This document shows positions 33,715 to 43,013 of a DNA stretch of 64,000 nucleotides, in pieces (the stretch's first letter is position 1; every line of letters begins with the position of its first letter). The translations under genes were made by a program, and so were the position numbers. The notes beneath the pieces are model-generated. The model worked only from the letters and a program-made list of their open reading frames with translations. It had not been told where the DNA came from and made no database searches. The stretch is taken from NCBI RefSeq assembly GCF_003751305.1, contig NZ_RJKV01000001.1, positions 1,717,586 through 1,781,585 of the forward strand, read 5' to 3'. This DNA comes from Stenotrophomonas rhizophila (GTDB taxonomy: Bacteria > Pseudomonadota > Gammaproteobacteria > Xanthomonadales > Xanthomonadaceae).

Positions 33715-35064
33715 TCACGAAAGCGTCGTGCGGACGGCGGCGTCAAGCGCGGGCAGCTGGCCGCGCTGGCGGCGACGCTCCTCGCTGAAGAACGGATAGA
33801 ACACCGTGATGAACAACACGAACAGGAAGGCGTACTGCACGATGTTGCCGGCCGAGCCGAAGATCGCCCACAGGCAGTACACGACGGTGACACTGGTCAG
33901 CAGCCAGAACGCGCCGGTATGGACCAGCGTGTGCGAGCGCTCCACCACGAAATAGCAGGCCACGCAGGAGTAGATGTACGGCAGCAGGGTCAACACCACC
34001 GCCGCGGAGGTGATCACATCGAACTGGGCCGAGGCGGTCTTGGACGTGGAGGTGACCAGCACCGCCAGGGTCATCAGTACCGCCACGATCAGCACGCCCT
34101 TGACCGGCACATCGTTCTTGTTGGTCTTGCTGAAGATGCTGGGGAACAGGCCGTCATCCGAGGCCGCCTTGGCACTCTGCGCGGTCAGCAGGATCCAGCC
34201 ACCGAGCGAGCCGGCCGCCCCCACGAAGGCGCACAGACTCACCAGCGCCCCGCCCCAGCCGCCCACCGCATTGGCCGCCGCCAGCGCGAACGGCGCATCG
34301 GACACCTGCAGGTCGCCATTGGGCACCATGCCCATGATCACCGAGGAGCTGGCGATGTAGGCGATCGCGGCCAGGAACACGCCGGCCAGCGTCGCGCGGG
34401 CCACGTTCTTCTCCGGGTTCTCGACCACACCGGCGGTCACCGACGCCGATTCCACGCCGATGAAGGCCCACAGCGTCAACGCCGCTGCACTGGAGATCGC
34501 GCCGAAATTGGATTCACCGGAGACGTTGTAGGCCCCCTTGAAAATGGTCGGATCAAAGAAGAACCAGCCGAAGATCGCGATACCCAGGATCGGCACCAGC
34601 GCGAAGCTGGTGGTCACCGTCTGCAGCTTGCTGACGAACGACGGGCCGATGACGTTGGCGAAGCTCAGCGCCCACACCAGCGCCAGCACCGCGATGCAGC
34701 GCGGGAGTGGTTCGGACAGGATCGGGAAGAAGTAGCTGAAGTAGCCCACCGCTGCGATCGGGATGGCGACATTGCCGATCCAGTTGGCGAACCAGTAGAC
34801 GGCGTTGGTCTGGAAGCCCATGTAGGGTCCGAACCAGTCACGCGCATGGGCATACGGTCCACCGGCCTTGGGCGCCAGTTTGCCGAGCTTGGCGAACACG
34901 AAGGCCAGCAGCAGCGCACCGGCGGTGGTGATCAGCCAGCCCCAGATCGAGGCGGTGCCGATCTTGGCCAGGCTGGAGGGCAGCAGGAACACCCCCGACC
35001 CCATCATGTTGCCGGCCACCAGGAAGGTGGCGCCGACGACCCCGATTTTCTTTGCTTGTGCCAT
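33715..35064 (-). CDS. adiC: AdiC-like arginine/agmatine (amino acid/amine) antiporter
   Basis: 449 residues from ATG 35064 behind AAAGGAGCAAG. Twelve hydrophobic helices of the APC family. Segments closely follow AdiC: AGNMMGSGVFLLPSSLAKIG, GPYMGFQTNAVYWFANWIGN, LWAFIGVESASVTAGVVENP and GAAGSLGGWILLTAQSAKAA, the last containing the substrate-gating tryptophan position. It exchanges external amino acid for the decarboxylated product, removing protons. Located 21 bp upstream of the decarboxylase gene and 51 bp behind the porin gene, in one operon. CadB-like function is the main alternative. Confidence 0.83.
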   Translation of the reverse strand: MAQAKKIGVVGATFLVAGNMMGSGVFLLPSSLAKIGTASIWGWLITTAGALLLAFVFAKLGKLAPKAGGPYAHARDWFGPYMGFQTNAVYWFANWIGNVAIPIAAVGYFSYFFPILSEPLPRCIAVLALVWALSFANVIGPSFVSKLQTVTTSFALVPILGIAIFGWFFFDPTIFKGAYNVSGESNFGAISSAAALTLWAFIGVESASVTAGVVENPEKNVARATLAGVFLAAIAYIASSSVIMGMVPNGDLQVSDAPFALAAANAVGGWGGALVSLCAFVGAAGSLGGWILLTAQSAKAASDDGLFPSIFSKTNKNDVPVKGVLIVAVLMTLAVLVTSTSKTASAQFDVITSAAVVLTLLPYIYSCVACYFVVERSHTLVHTGAFWLLTSVTVVYCLWAIFGSAGNIVQYAFLFVLFITVFYPFFSEERRRQRGQLPALDAAVRTTLS

Positions 35065-35115
35065 GACGCTTGCTCCTTTGCCAGGCAGGGGCCCGGTCAT
35101 GCCGGGCGGAGGGAG

Positions 35116-36549
35116 TTACTTGATGAAGTTGTATTGCAGGCTGCCCTGCAGCCGCATCGTGTCGCCGCGTTGCCCGCTTTGCTCTTCCAGTTGTCCGTAG
35201 AGCAGTTCCATGCCCATCGTCCAGGACGGCGCCGGGCTCCAGAGCAGGTTGAAGACGCCATAGCGGCTCTGGCGGAACGCATCGGCAGCCAGCGCCGCGT
35301 TGCGTCCGCTGGTGAGCTGGCCGTAGATCAGGTTCGAGCGCCAGAGCGGCGACCAGTAGTGCGTGTACCCGACGAAGCCGCCGTACAGCGACAACGCCTG
35401 CAGGCGCCCGTCTGCGGTCACCACCGCATCCATGCCCGAGCCGGTGAGATCGGCCGTGTAGCGCGCCAGGCCCTTGCCGCCGAGCATGCCGAACAGCAGC
35501 AGGTCCTGTTCGCCCACCGCAGCCGAGCCGCTGAGCTGCAGGCCACCGGCGACACGACGCCCATCACCGGCATCACCGTCGTAGCCGAGGCTGCGTGCGA
35601 CCGCACCCAACTGCAGATGGCCCCAGTCGCGCTCCATGCGGGCGGTAACGGTGACATCCGGCAGTTGATCGACCGGCATGATCCCCGCGGCAGGGTTGCT
35701 CAACTGGGTATCCGGATCTTCGGCAGCCACGGTCAGCGTGTTGCCCTTGCCCATCGCGAAGCTATGGTGGATGCCGGCCACCAGCAGGTAGCCCGCCCCA
35801 CCTGGTCCGGCGAAATCCAGGGTGTCGGGCAGGCTGTCGGCATCCATGAAGGTCGAATAGCCATAGCCGGCGTAGGTATTACCGAGCTGCCCGTAAGCAT
35901 GGCGCAGGCGGAACTGATAGCTGTCACTGCTGCCGAAGAAGTCGTTCTCCAGATAGAAGCGCAGGTTGCCATGCGTGGTCGGGCGCCGTGCTTCGAAGCT
36001 GAAGCGGGTCTGCTTGGCATGCAGGGTGAAATTGGCGACATCGCGGTGCGCGCTGCCGACCGGAATGGACGAGGTGATGAACTGTTCCTGGTCGCCGGCC
36101 GCACGCGCATCGGCGATCGCATCAAGCTTGGCGTAGCCGCCGATGCGGATCAGGGTGTCGGTGTTGGGGATCGCGAAGAAGCCTTTCAGCTCGGGATCGG
36201 TCGGACCGGCAGCGCTGTCCGGGCGGGACGCGGCGGTGGACGGATCCGCAACGGAGTCGCGTTGCGGGAGGATCGCCTGGCCCATGCCCGGCACCTGTGC
36301 CTGGGCCGCCAACGCGGCCGGGGGTGCAGCGGGAAGATCCATCGTGCCGGGTACCGCGGGGGCCGCGATCCGCGTCTGGGTGGGCGGAGGCTTCCCCGAT
36401 TCGATCGCCTGCAGGCGTCGCTCCATCTGGTCCAGCGTCTGCCGGAGTGTCTGGATGTCCTGCCGCAATGCCGCGGCCGAATCCTGTGCATTCACCGGCG
36501 CGGCAGCCACCGCTGCCACGCATGCGATCGTCCACACAGCAAAGCGCAT
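35116..36549 (-). CDS. DcaP-like trimeric outer-membrane porin
   Basis: 477 residues from ATG 36549 with a strong GGAGG site; upstream in-frame ATGs at 36564 and 36636 are less likely. Signal peptide ends AAAPVNAQ. A coiled-coil segment (residues about 25-55, RQDIQTLRQTLDQMERRLQA) and a proline/alanine linker precede the beta barrel, which ends in QYNFIK. This is the layout of DcaP porins of Acinetobacter and relatives, whose N-terminal coiled coil trimerises. First gene of the antiporter/decarboxylase operon, so it may admit the amino acid substrate. Confidence 0.8.
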   Translation of the reverse strand: MRFAVWTIACVAAVAAAPVNAQDSAAALRQDIQTLRQTLDQMERRLQAIESGKPPPTQTRIAAPAVPGTMDLPAAPPAALAAQAQVPGMGQAILPQRDSVADPSTAASRPDSAAGPTDPELKGFFAIPNTDTLIRIGGYAKLDAIADARAAGDQEQFITSSIPVGSAHRDVANFTLHAKQTRFSFEARRPTTHGNLRFYLENDFFGSSDSYQFRLRHAYGQLGNTYAGYGYSTFMDADSLPDTLDFAGPGGAGYLLVAGIHHSFAMGKGNTLTVAAEDPDTQLSNPAAGIMPVDQLPDVTVTARMERDWGHLQLGAVARSLGYDGDAGDGRRVAGGLQLSGSAAVGEQDLLLFGMLGGKGLARYTADLTGSGMDAVVTADGRLQALSLYGGFVGYTHYWSPLWRSNLIYGQLTSGRNAALAADAFRQSRYGVFNLLWSPAPSWTMGMELLYGQLEEQSGQRGDTMRLQGSLQYNFIK

Positions 36550-36926
36550 CACCCCATCCTCCATGACCCGTACACAGCCGGATGCACCCTCGCCAGCCGG
36601 CGTCGATGACGTCGCGGGCCATGGGTACGCTCGCACGGGATCCCCTCATCCCTGAGGGCAACACTGCCAGCGCAGCGCTGCCAGCGGCTTGAGTACCAAG
36701 CGGGCAGTGAGAAGGTCGTGAACGTCTGAAGGCAGTTTCCTGACTGAACGCGCGCGCTTGCGGGAGGGGCCAGGCAATGCAGGAGAGTGCGCATGGAGGC
36801 CAGCGTAGCGATCCACGCAAACGCGGCCTTGATTCAGATCAACTTGATCGCACCACACTGCAGCGCAAGGCATGACGCATCGCGCCGAGCAGGACCCGGC
36901 GCGGGATGCAGCGTATGAAGGGCCGC
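36550..36926 (-). other. Intergenic region upstream of the porin operon
   Basis: This 377-bp gap lies between the end of dsbG and the start of the porin gene, both on the minus strand. It carries the FNR-type site at 36829-36842 with a -10-like TACGCT at 36802-36807, giving a long leader of about 245 bases. I see no coding region. No clear terminator of dsbG was found by eye. Confidence 0.6.
36829..36842 (-). promoter_or_regulatory. Perfect FNR/Anr-type binding site
   Basis: TTGATTCAGATCAA is an exact TTGAT-N4-ATCAA dyad. A second dyad, GATCAACTTGATC (36837-36849), overlaps it. On the minus strand the site centre lies about 41.5 bp before a start point near 36794 predicted from TACGCT at 36802-36807, the class II position for an FNR activator. 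Anaerobic induction of the porin/AdiC/decarboxylase operon is inferred. Confidence 0.65.
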
Positions 36927-37736
36927 TCAGCGCGAACCGAGCACCACCGTCATGTCATCGCCCTGCGGCATGCCCGAGCGGCGCTGCACCATGCCCTGCG
37001 CATCCTTGAACAGGATGCCCGGAGTGCCCTGGAAGCCCAGTTCGATCATCAAGACCTGATTGGCATCAAGCTTGTTGGCTACCTCGGCGGTCAACGACGC
37101 CGTCGGCTTGATGCCGCCGCGGTCAAACAGCCGCTCGTTCTCCAGCAGTGCAGCGCTGGGGTTGGGCGCAGTAAGAATGGCCGCGGCCTTGGCCGGGCTG
37201 TCTTCGCGGATGACGCCGACCATGACGTGGCGCAACTGCACCTTGCCGGCGTCGACCCACGGGCGCGCCGCTTCCCAGAAGCGATGACAGTAGGGGCAAT
37301 TGGCATCGCTGAAGGTGTAGACCACGCGCGGGGCGTCGGCGCGGCCATCGCGCACCCAGGCACTCTCGTCGAGCTTCTTCCAGGCACGCTCGGACATCGG
37401 CTTGGCCACCAGTTTTTCCAGCGGTGCCTCGCCCACGTCCTGGCCGTTGGCATCGAACAGGCTGCCGACCACGACGTGCTTGCCGTCTGCGGTTACATAT
37501 GCGGCCGCCGGCTGCTGCCCGCCGACCACGCCGGCGAACCCGCGCAGCCCACCCGGCGCATCGAACTCGCCGATCACTTCAAAGCCATGCTTCTCGATGC
37601 CCTTCAGAACCGCTGGGCGATCACCGCCGGCTGGCACCGTTGCCGCATCGCCGGCCTTCGGCGTCTGCGCCTGGCTGCAACCGGCCAGTGCGATGAGCAA
37701 CGCGGTGACCAGCGTGCGCGGGGAATTCAACGTCAT
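36927..37736 (-). CDS. dsbG: Lipoprotein thiol:disulfide interchange protein DsbG
   Basis: 269 residues from ATG 37736 (TGGAGT upstream; ATG 37754 possible). The N-terminus TLVTALLIALAGCSQ is a lipoprotein signal (Cys20), which is unusual for DsbG. The dimerisation region is followed by a thioredoxin fold with CPYC at residues 147-150 (FSDANCPYCHRFWEAARPW) and a Thr-cis-Pro in FQGTPGILF. DsbC/DsbG proteins isomerise or protect periplasmic cysteines in reduced form, needing a membrane reductant. The next gene upstream encodes a membrane thioredoxin. Confidence 0.85.
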   Translation of the reverse strand: MTLNSPRTLVTALLIALAGCSQAQTPKAGDAATVPAGGDRPAVLKGIEKHGFEVIGEFDAPGGLRGFAGVVGGQQPAAAYVTADGKHVVVGSLFDANGQDVGEAPLEKLVAKPMSERAWKKLDESAWVRDGRADAPRVVYTFSDANCPYCHRFWEAARPWVDAGKVQLRHVMVGVIREDSPAKAAAILTAPNPSAALLENERLFDRGGIKPTASLTAEVANKLDANQVLMIELGFQGTPGILFKDAQGMVQRRSGMPQGDDMTVVLGSR

Positions 37737-37775
37737 GGAAACTCCAGGATTCATGGAACAAACGACCCGCGACCG

Positions 37776-38576
37776 TTACAGATCGTCGAGCTTGGATTGC
37801 AGGCCCGCGGCGGTCAGCTCGCCCAGGTGCAGGTGCCGCAGGCGGCCCTGCCCATCGAAGAACAGGGTAGTCGGATACGCGTGGACCTGCAGCTGCTCGG
37901 CGGTGAGCGCGTCTTCATCAAGCAGTACGTTGTGCAGCGACAGCTGCTCGGCCGCCATGAACGCGTTGACCTCGTCGCGCGTTTCCCCCTGGTTGACGAA
38001 CAGGAATCCGATATCCGGGTGGCGCTGCTGCGCGCGGGCGAGCACCGGCATTTCGCGGCGGCACGGGCCGCACCAGCTGGCCCAGAGATTGATCACCACC
38101 GGCTTGCCCTGCGTATCGTTCAGCGCGGTCGGGCGCCCCTCCAACGAGCTCAGCGTGATCGCCGGCAACGTCACCCGTGATTGCTGAAGCCACCCGGCAC
38201 CGGTCGACAGCACCGCCCAGCTCAGCAGACCCGCCAGCGCAGCGGCACCCACGCGACGGCGCAGTGCGGGCCAGCGACGCAGACGCCATGCACCCCATCC
38301 CAACCCCACCAGCAGCGCCGGCCACAGAAGGAATCCACCATCGCCGATCCGCAGCATCGCCCAGGGATCGGCGGCATAGTCGCCCGCATGCCGGATCACA
38401 AAGCCGGCGCGTCCCGCCAGCATGCCCAGCAGCAGCATGTCCACCACCACCGACCGAGGACGCGGCGCGCCTTCGGTTGTCGTCCCCCGCATGACGCTGG
38501 CCACCAGCATCGCGATACCGGTGGCCACCAATACCCACACCACCGCAAGCGGTACCGGGCCTGCACTACTGATCAT
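37776..38576 (-). CDS. Membrane-anchored TlpA-like thioredoxin fusion
   Basis: 266 residues. The first 130 residues hold about four hydrophobic segments (AVVWVLVATGIAMLVASVMR, VVDMLLLGMLAGRAGFVIR, FLLWPALLVGLGWGAW, AALAGLLSWAVLSTGAGWL), including a GRAGFVIRH stretch reminiscent of Lgt, the prolipoprotein diacylglyceryl transferase. A periplasmic TlpA/ResA domain follows with WCGPC at 168-172 and YPTTLFFD with the cis-proline. It is in the same operon as dsbG, 39 bp upstream, and probably supplies electrons to it or acts with it in thiol reduction. Confidence 0.8.
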   Translation of the reverse strand: MISSAGPVPLAVVWVLVATGIAMLVASVMRGTTTEGAPRPRSVVVDMLLLGMLAGRAGFVIRHAGDYAADPWAMLRIGDGGFLLWPALLVGLGWGAWRLRRWPALRRRVGAAALAGLLSWAVLSTGAGWLQQSRVTLPAITLSSLEGRPTALNDTQGKPVVINLWASWCGPCRREMPVLARAQQRHPDIGFLFVNQGETRDEVNAFMAAEQLSLHNVLLDEDALTAEQLQVHAYPTTLFFDGQGRLRHLHLGELTAAGLQSKLDDL

Positions 38577-38690
38577 TCGTCGTCTCCACCGTCGCCCAGG
38601 TTGTTTCCGGGCGACAGCTGCATTGCATGGGGCCCGCGGGCATGGTCACCGCAAGGCCCTGGGGGATCAAGCACGAAGACCTTGCACGAT

Positions 38691-39755
38691 TCAGGCAGCC
38701 GAGCGGATCGGCTCCGCCAGCCGTCCGGATGGGCCGCTGGTAGCACGCTCGCGGTGCTGCGCCGCCACCTGCCGCCGATAACGCGCCGGTGTCAGCCCGA
38801 CGATGCGCAGGAACAGACGGCGGAACGCGCTCTGATCGGAGTAACCCACCGCCCACGCCACCTGGTCGACCACGCCCCCGCTCTGCAGCAGCAGCTGCGC
38901 CTTGGCGATGCGCAACCGCTGGCAGTATTCGATCGGGCGCATGCCGGTGGCCTTCAGGAAACGCCGCTGCAGCGTGCGCGGCTCGAGCCCGGCCTGCGTA
39001 CAGATGTCGTCCAGGCCCACGCCACGGGCGGCGATGCCGTGCAGCCAGCGCTGTGCCTTGAGTACGCAGCGGTCGCCATGCGCGAAGTTGGGGCTGAAGC
39101 GCTCCAGGTCGTCCAGCTCGCTGCGCGGAATCATCAGCTGGAGCTGCTGGATCACCGTGTTCATCACACTCTGGCCGTACACACGGGCCAGAAGACGCAG
39201 GCTGAGGTACTTCCACGCCTCCTGCCCGGCGGCAGTGAGCAGATCGCCATCGTCAACCAGGGTGCGCTCACTGGGCAGCCAGCTGGGCACCATCGTGCGC
39301 AGTGCCGGGCAGCGCGCGGGATCGGGCACACTCACCGAGCGGCCCGCCAGCACGCCGGAAGCGGCCAGCAGCAGCCCCCCTTCGTCGCAGCCGGCCAGCA
39401 GGCTGCAGCCCTCATGGCATTCACGCAGCCAGGCCAGCAGGCGCTCATCCGGCGGCGCCATTGCCCAGCTGGACTCGCTGCCCGGGATCACGATGATCGT
39501 GGGAAACGCATCGCCGAACAGTTCGGCACCGGCGACGCGCTGCATGCCGCGTGAGGACATCGTCCAGCGGGTCACCAGCATCCGCGCACCGGTGCGCCGT
39601 CCTGCCGCGACGGTGCGATTGCAGCGCTGGGCCAGCTCGGACAACACCGACGCGGCAGCACGCAGGCTGCCAGGAAATTCCACTACAGCCACTTCCATCA
39701 GGGTCGGGGTGTCCAGCCGGCGATCGGGCTGGAGCGTGTTACGGGGTGCATCCAT
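38691..39755 (-). CDS. GlxA-family AraC-type regulator with DJ-1/PfpI domain
   Basis: 354 residues from ATG 39755 (AGGAG site). The N-terminal half is a DJ-1/PfpI-like sensing domain (VAVVEFPGSLRAAASVL to SLLAGCDEGGLLLAASGVLA, with a cysteine in the nucleophile-elbow position). The C-terminal 100 residues form two AraC helix-turn-helix units, including GLEPRTLQRRFLKATGMRPI and AYGS-like AWAVGYSDQSAFRRLFLR. Regulators of this type respond to small metabolites. It precedes the dsbG/TlpA operon on the same strand by 114 bp, so it may regulate that operon. Distinct from the similar remnant at 11424. Confidence 0.85.
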   Translation of the reverse strand: MDAPRNTLQPDRRLDTPTLMEVAVVEFPGSLRAAASVLSELAQRCNRTVAAGRRTGARMLVTRWTMSSRGMQRVAGAELFGDAFPTIIVIPGSESSWAMAPPDERLLAWLRECHEGCSLLAGCDEGGLLLAASGVLAGRSVSVPDPARCPALRTMVPSWLPSERTLVDDGDLLTAAGQEAWKYLSLRLLARVYGQSVMNTVIQQLQLMIPRSELDDLERFSPNFAHGDRCVLKAQRWLHGIAARGVGLDDICTQAGLEPRTLQRRFLKATGMRPIEYCQRLRIAKAQLLLQSGGVVDQVAWAVGYSDQSAFRRLFLRIVGLTPARYRRQVAAQHRERATSGPSGRLAEPIRSAA

Positions 39756-39910
39756 GGCCAAACTCCTGAAACATTGCGGCCGGGCGTGGGGCCCGGCACA
39801 CCTGGGCGGTACGTAAGATGGCCTGAGGCTACGGCCGTCCCGGATGGACAGCCATGCAACTAGTTGCAAATTTCACGCGGACTGAATTTTCAGTGGGGTT
39901 TCAGTAAGGC

Positions 39911-39942
39911 TTGACTCTTGACCAGACTCCAAGGTTCAGAAT
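39911..39942 (+). promoter_or_regulatory. MerR-type promoter of the copper-response operon
   Basis: -35 TTGACT (39911-39916) and -10 CAGAAT (39937-39942) are 20 bp apart, longer than the normal 17. The spacer holds the dyad CTTG-N9-CAAG (39917-39933). An over-long spacer with a central dyad is the hallmark of MerR-family activated promoters. The regulator gene starts 25 bp downstream. Confidence 0.65.
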
Positions 39943-39966
39943 GACCCCGTCATCCAGGAGGTGGTC

Positions 39967-40365
39967 ATGAACATTGGACAGCTCGCACGCCAGGCCGGCG
40001 TACCTATCGATACCGTCCGCTACTACGAGCGGCAGCACCTGCTTCCCACTGCGCAACGCAGCGCGGGCGGCTACCGCGTCTTCAGCGCCAACGACCTCAC
40101 CCGCCTGCAGTTCATCCGGCGGGCCAAGGCATTGGGCTTCACCCTGGAGGAAATCGGCGAACTGCTCGGCCTCAGCGATCAACGCGGCCAGGATATGGCC
40201 CAGGTCCGCGACAGCGCGGTGGTCAAACTCGCCGACATCGAGACACGCATCCGCGAACTCCAGCGGATGCACGCCGCGCTCAAGCAGTTGGTGGATGCGT
40301 GCCCCGGCCATGGCGATCTGGAGCAGTGTCCAATCCTTGCGGCGCTGACGGAGACGCGCGCATGA
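39967..40365 (+). CDS. cueR: CueR-like MerR-family heavy-metal regulator
   Basis: 132 residues from ATG 39967 (AGGAGG site). N-terminal winged HTH ([20 protein letters not shown]) and coiled-coil dimer helix ([20 protein letters not shown]), then a metal loop [14 protein letters not shown] with two cysteines. The architecture fits CueR, but the loop has eight residues between the cysteines rather than seven, and the residue aligned to CueR Ser77 is methionine. Its stop overlaps the copper-ATPase start by 4 bp (ATGA), so it regulates its own operon. Confidence 0.85.
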   Translation: MNIGQLARQAGVPIDTVRYYERQHLLPTAQRSAGGYRVFSANDLTRLQFIRRAKALGFTLEEIGELLGLSDQRGQDMAQVRDSAVVKLADIETRIRELQRMHAALKQLVDACPGHGDLEQCPILAALTETRA

Positions 40366-42713
40366 GCACTCCCCACGCGCATGGCGGCGGCAGTTGCTGC
40401 AGCACCAAGGCGGCCGCCGGTGCCAACACCGTGACAGACCTGGTCTGCGGCATGGCGGTTGATCCCGCCACCACCGCCCATCACGCCCGGCATGACGGCA
40501 GCGACTACCACTTCTGCAGCGACGGATGCCGGCGCAAGTTCATCACCGATCCCCAGCGCTACCTGGATCCCTCCTCGCATGTGGCCGAGCCGGTGCCGGC
40601 CGGCACGCTGTACACCTGCCCGATGGACCCGGAGATCGTGCAGGAAGGCCCGGGCACCTGCCCCATCTGCGGCATGGCGCTGGAGCCGATGATGCCCACC
40701 CTCGACGAGGGCGAAAACCCGGAACTCACCGACTTCCGCCGGCGTTTCTGGTGGAGCCTGCCACTGAGTGTGGCCACGATGACGCTGGCCATGCTGGCGA
40801 TGACGCCGCTGCTGCATGGCTTGTCGCCTGACCTGCGGGTGTGGATCGAGTTGGCGCTGGCTACTCCGGTGGTGCTGTGGGCCGGCTGGCCGTTCCTGCA
40901 ACGTTGGGCGCAGTCGATCCGCAACCGCAGTCCGAACATGTGGACGCTGATCGGGACCGGTGTACTGGCCGCCTATGGCTACAGCGTGGTCGCCACGATC
41001 GCACCGGGCCTGTTCCCACCCTCGTTCCAGCAGCATGGGCATGTCGGGGTGTATTTCGAAGCCGCTGCCGTGATCATCTCGCTGACCCTGTTGGGCCAGC
41101 TGATGGAGCTGCGGGCGCGTGCCAAGACCTCTGCCGCGATCAAGGCACTGCTCGGCCTGGCGCCGAAAACCGCCCGCGTCCTGCGCGACGATGGCCACGA
41201 AGAGGACGTGGACATCACCGCCCTGCAACCCGGCGATCGCCTGCGCGTCCGCCCCGGTGAGAAAGTACCGGTGGATGGCACAGTGCTGGAAGGCCGCTCC
41301 TCCATCGATGAATCGATGCTCACCGGCGAACCCGTCCCGGTCGGCAAGGCCGTCGGTGACACGGTGATCGGCGCCACCCTCAACGGCACCGGCAGCCTGG
41401 TGATCCGTGCCGACCGCCTCGGCGAAGACAGCATGCTGGCGCAGATCGTGCAGTTGGTGGCGCAGGCCCAGCGCTCGCGTGCGCCGATGCAGCGCATGGC
41501 CGACACCGTCGCGTACTGGTTCGTACTCGCCGTGCTTTCCGTCGCGGTGATCACCTTCTTCGGCTGGGGTCTGTTCGGGCCGGAACCGTCCTGGACGCAC
41601 GCCGTGCTGAGCGCTGTGGCGGTGTTGATCATCGCCTGCCCCTGCGCGCTTGGGCTGGCGACGCCGATGACGATCATGGTCGCCACCGGCCGGGCCGCGC
41701 AGCATGGCGTGTTGTTCCGCGATGCAGAGGCGATTGAAGCACTGCGCCAGATCGACACGCTGGTGATCGACAAGACCGGCACGCTGACGGAAGGCCGGCC
41801 GGCATTCCGCGCGGTGCAGGCGGTTGCACCGTTCGACGCCGCTGCGGTGTTGCGCTGGGCGGCGAGCCTGGACCAAGGCAGTGAACATGCGCTGGCCGCA
41901 GCGATCGTTGCCGAAGCGCGTGCGCGTGGTGTCACGCTGGCCCAGGTGGTCGATTTCGATTCACTCACCGGCATGGGCGTACAGGGTGTGGTCGAGGGCA
42001 AGCGATTGTTGCTGGGCAATACGGCACTGATGGATGCGCACGGCATTGCGCTGGACGCGTTGCGTGACGATGCCGAGCACCTGCGTGCTGCCGCGGCAAG
42101 CGTGATGTACCTCGCGGTGGATGGTCGACTCGGCGGTCTGCTCGCCGTGGCCGATCCGATCAAGGCCTCCACCGCTGAGGCGATCGCGCAGTTGCATCGC
42201 GATGGCCTGCGTATCGTCATGGCGACCGGCGATGGCCTCGCCACGGCCAACGCGGTCGCCGCGGAGCTCGGCCTGGATGAGGTGCACGGTGAGATGCGCC
42301 CCGCCGACAAGGCCGAGCTGATCCGTTCGCTGCAGGCGCAGGGGCGCAAGGTGGCGATGGCCGGCGATGGCATCAACGACGCCCCGGCACTGGCGAGTGC
42401 CGATGTCGGTATCGCGATGGGCAACGGCACCGACGTGGCGATGTCGAGCGCGCAGGTCACGCTGGTGAAAGGCGACCTGCGCGGCATCCTGCGTGCACGC
42501 CAGCTATCGACGGCGAGCGTGCGCAACATGCGCCAGAACCTGGGTTTTGCGTTTCTCTACAACGGGCTGGGCATTCCGGTTGCGGCCGGCGTGCTGTATC
42601 CGCTCGGCATCGCGTTGTCGCCGATGTTGGCCGCGGTTGCGATGAGCTTGAGTTCGGTATCGGTGATCAGCAACGCATTGCGTCTACGCCATCAACGACT
42701 GCCCAGCCGATGA
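40362..42713 (+). CDS. copA: Copper-translocating P1B-type ATPase
   Basis: 783 residues from the ATGA overlap at 40362. His- and Cys-rich N-terminus, a YHS domain (about 22-65), and a heavy-metal-binding region [20 protein letters not shown] (about 85-105) instead of the usual CxxC HMA domain. Then come transmembrane helices, the TGEPVPV actuator loop, the CPC transport motif (Cys426-Cys428, [12 protein letters not shown]), phosphorylation site DKTGT (Asp470) and [13 protein letters not shown] indicates Cu(I) or Ag(I) export. Expressed with the CueR-like regulator. Confidence 0.9.
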   Translation: MSTPHAHGGGSCCSTKAAAGANTVTDLVCGMAVDPATTAHHARHDGSDYHFCSDGCRRKFITDPQRYLDPSSHVAEPVPAGTLYTCPMDPEIVQEGPGTCPICGMALEPMMPTLDEGENPELTDFRRRFWWSLPLSVATMTLAMLAMTPLLHGLSPDLRVWIELALATPVVLWAGWPFLQRWAQSIRNRSPNMWTLIGTGVLAAYGYSVVATIAPGLFPPSFQQHGHVGVYFEAAAVIISLTLLGQLMELRARAKTSAAIKALLGLAPKTARVLRDDGHEEDVDITALQPGDRLRVRPGEKVPVDGTVLEGRSSIDESMLTGEPVPVGKAVGDTVIGATLNGTGSLVIRADRLGEDSMLAQIVQLVAQAQRSRAPMQRMADTVAYWFVLAVLSVAVITFFGWGLFGPEPSWTHAVLSAVAVLIIACPCALGLATPMTIMVATGRAAQHGVLFRDAEAIEALRQIDTLVIDKTGTLTEGRPAFRAVQAVAPFDAAAVLRWAASLDQGSEHALAAAIVAEARARGVTLAQVVDFDSLTGMGVQGVVEGKRLLLGNTALMDAHGIALDALRDDAEHLRAAAASVMYLAVDGRLGGLLAVADPIKASTAEAIAQLHRDGLRIVMATGDGLATANAVAAELGLDEVHGEMRPADKAELIRSLQAQGRKVAMAGDGINDAPALASADVGIAMGNGTDVAMSSAQVTLVKGDLRGILRARQLSTASVRNMRQNLGFAFLYNGLGIPVAAGVLYPLGIALSPMLAAVAMSLSSVSVISNALRLRHQRLPSR

Positions 42714-42748
42714 GCGCGCATGCATGATGAACTTTCTTCACTTTTCCC

Positions 42749-42777
42749 TTGCCAATCCAAAACGTCGTCGCTATGAT
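42749..42777 (+). promoter_or_regulatory. Promoter of tRNA unit 1
   Basis: TTGCCA, a 17-bp spacer and TATGAT, ending 17 bp before the first tRNA-Ala. This is a strong sigma-70 arrangement. Confidence 0.7.
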
Positions 42778-42794
42778 TTCGCTCCTCACGACGT

Positions 42795-42870
42795 GGGGCC
42801 ATAGCTCAGCTGGGAGAGCGCCTGCATGGCATGCAGGAGGTCGGCGGTTCGATCCCGCCTGGCTCCACCA
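42795..42870 (+). tRNA. tRNA-Ala(GGC), copy 1
   Basis: 76-nt cloverleaf including an encoded CCA. The anticodon loop ATGGCAT between CCTGC and GCAGG gives anticodon GGC, alanine. The T loop GGTTCGATCC is standard. First of four such genes in the 1.3-kb cluster. Confidence 0.96.
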
Positions 42871-42923
42871 ATCCGATCATTAGGCCGATCAGATTGCAGT
42901 GACAAAATTTGAAGTTTTCGTGC

Positions 42924-42999
42924 GTCCCCATCGTCTAGAGGCCTAGGACATCACCCTTTCACGGTGGCGACCGGGGTTCGAATCCCCGTGGGGACGCCA
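42924..42999 (+). tRNA. tRNA-Glu(TTC), copy 1
   Basis: 76-nt cloverleaf with encoded CCA. The anticodon loop CTTTCAC gives anticodon TTC, glutamate. It follows the alanine tRNA by 53 bp, and both are in one transcript. Confidence 0.96.
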
Positions 43000-43013
43000 A
43001 TTGCAACGCACTA

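Noticed and set aside
33919..36609. 896-codon open frame on the plus strand opposite the antiporter and porin genes
   Set aside because: Shadow frame: low-complexity, no ribosome site or motif, while the minus strand has well-defined membrane and porin proteins.
38566..38643. 25-codon open frame with a Cys-Ser-Cys motif just upstream of the TlpA-fusion gene
   Set aside because: It has no ribosome site, overlaps the next start, and is too short to separate from chance; a metal-sensing leader peptide would be speculation.
40179..41888. 569-codon open frame antisense to the copper ATPase
   Set aside because: The ATPase has all P-type motifs; the antisense frame has none.
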